From Mycolicibacterium chlorophenolicum (lineage in GTDB: Bacteria; Actinomycetota; Actinomycetes; Mycobacteriales; Mycobacteriaceae), in assembly GCF_001044235.1 (NCBI RefSeq), contig NZ_JYNL01000072.1:9159-56312 (forward strand): a stretch of 47,154 nt of DNA, read 5' to 3'. Both the position numbers and the translations under genes were made by a program. Under the pieces are notes generated by a model, which saw nothing but the letters and a program-made list of their open reading frames with translations, was not told the DNA's origin and searched no databases. The first letter of the stretch is position 1. Each line of letters opens with the position of its first letter. Below, in pieces: positions 46,842-47,154 of this stretch.

Positions 46842-47154
46842 ATGCTGCAGAAACACTGGACGCTTCCTCCCGTCGTCGCCGCCGCCACCGCGGCGGCGGC
46901 ACTCGCTCTGGCTCCGCTCGCCGCCGCAGGTGGTCCGGCCGGCTGCGTCGACCCCTACGGCACCGGCTGTGCCGCACCTCCGCCCCCGCCGCCTCCGGCG
47001 CCCGGTTACTGGGCGCCGCCTCCGCCGCCGGCGCCGGGCTATGTGCCCCCGCCCGCGCCGGGCTACGGCGTGGCCGGACCGGGCGGTGCCGCGGGCGCCA
47101 TCCCCGGCGGGCCCGCGGGAGCAGCCGGACCGGCCGGAGCGGCCGGCGTGATCC
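46842..47154 (+). CDS. Pro/Gly-rich secreted protein (3' end outside window)
   Basis: The frame starts at ATG 46842, with AGAGG 7 bp upstream, and remains open to the last base, so at least 104 residues are encoded. A signal peptide (MLQKHWTLPPVVAAATAAAA and following Ala/Leu core) precedes a Cys-bearing segment (GCVDPYGTGC). A Pro-rich repeat follows, three near-copies of APGY separated by poly-Pro. The visible end is a Gly/Ala/Pro repeat. A cell-wall or surface role is likely; no family is recognised. The in-frame ATG at 46821 is an alternative. The gene is divergent from adhE. Confidence 0.7.
   Translation, partial: MLQKHWTLPPVVAAATAAAALALAPLAAAGGPAGCVDPYGTGCAAPPPPPPPAPGYWAPPPPPAPGYVPPPAPGYGVAGPGGAAGAIPGGPAGAAGPAGAAGVI

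Noticed and set aside
1..47154. Mobile elements, CRISPR arrays, tRNA or rRNA genes
   Set aside because: No transposase, integrase, regularly spaced repeats or RNA-gene-like folds were recognised on either strand by reading.

Overview
The window looks like a chromosomal segment of a fast-growing mycobacterium (Mycolicibacterium type). This rests on the very high GC, frequent GTG starts, four-base ATGA/GTGA gene overlaps, a nitrobindin-like protein, a WS/DGAT acyltransferase, and several long secreted proteins with mycobacterial-style signal peptides and Ser/Thr/Asp/Arg-rich linkers. The genus is inferred from gene content only. I see no rRNA, tRNA, CRISPR array, insertion sequence or phage gene. 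No stretch longer than 300 bases lacks a gene.

Layout. (1) 1-4419: the end of a TetR-type regulator, then an N-acetylglucosamine/glucose PTS locus (nagA-nagB-crr on the minus strand, divergent from an EIICB permease gene). (2) 4429-6619: a small secreted protein, a membrane metallophosphoesterase and a VOC protein. (3) 6806-21331: an island rich in exported proteins: a beta-propeller protein, a Calx-beta/glycoside hydrolase, a lipase-like hydrolase, a lipocalin, a Tat-exported GH16 glucanase and a hydrolase-lipocalin fusion. These are interleaved with a nitrobindin-like protein, a SnoaL-like protein, a GMC oxidoreductase, an SDR and a 44-residue DUF2256 protein. (4) 21291-26517: SDR, WS/DGAT acyltransferase, SQR-like flavoprotein and phospholipase D-like protein. 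(5) 26522-43508: two divergent sugar operons. The minus-strand operon encodes a sugar ABC importer, a small protein, GalT and GalK. The plus-strand operon encodes a YtfQRT/YjfF-type importer, a LacI-type regulator, AraB, AraD, AraA and a zinc alcohol dehydrogenase. (6) 43565-47154: a hemerythrin-like protein, bifunctional AdhE, and the start of a Pro/Gly-rich secreted protein that runs off the window.

How the parts fit. The two sugar operons share one 273-bp control region. It carries three near-identical operators resembling the lac operator, two CRP-like sites and back-to-back promoters. The LacI-type regulator inside the arabinose operon has a recognition helix that fits those operators. 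L-arabinose and D-galactose, the two sugars of plant arabinogalactan, therefore appear to be taken up and catabolised under one switch.

Most novel-looking structure. The two lipocalin genes are homologous from signal peptide through linker to lipocalin domain, but in one of them an alpha/beta-hydrolase domain of about 290 residues sits in the middle. Regulatory sequences also stand out: a perfect CRP palindrome between two mirror-image -10 elements, a MerR-type promoter that would give a leaderless mRNA, two DosR-box-like sequences upstream of genes that fit hypoxia, and six genes whose start codon lies exactly 6 nt after a TANNNT -10 element.
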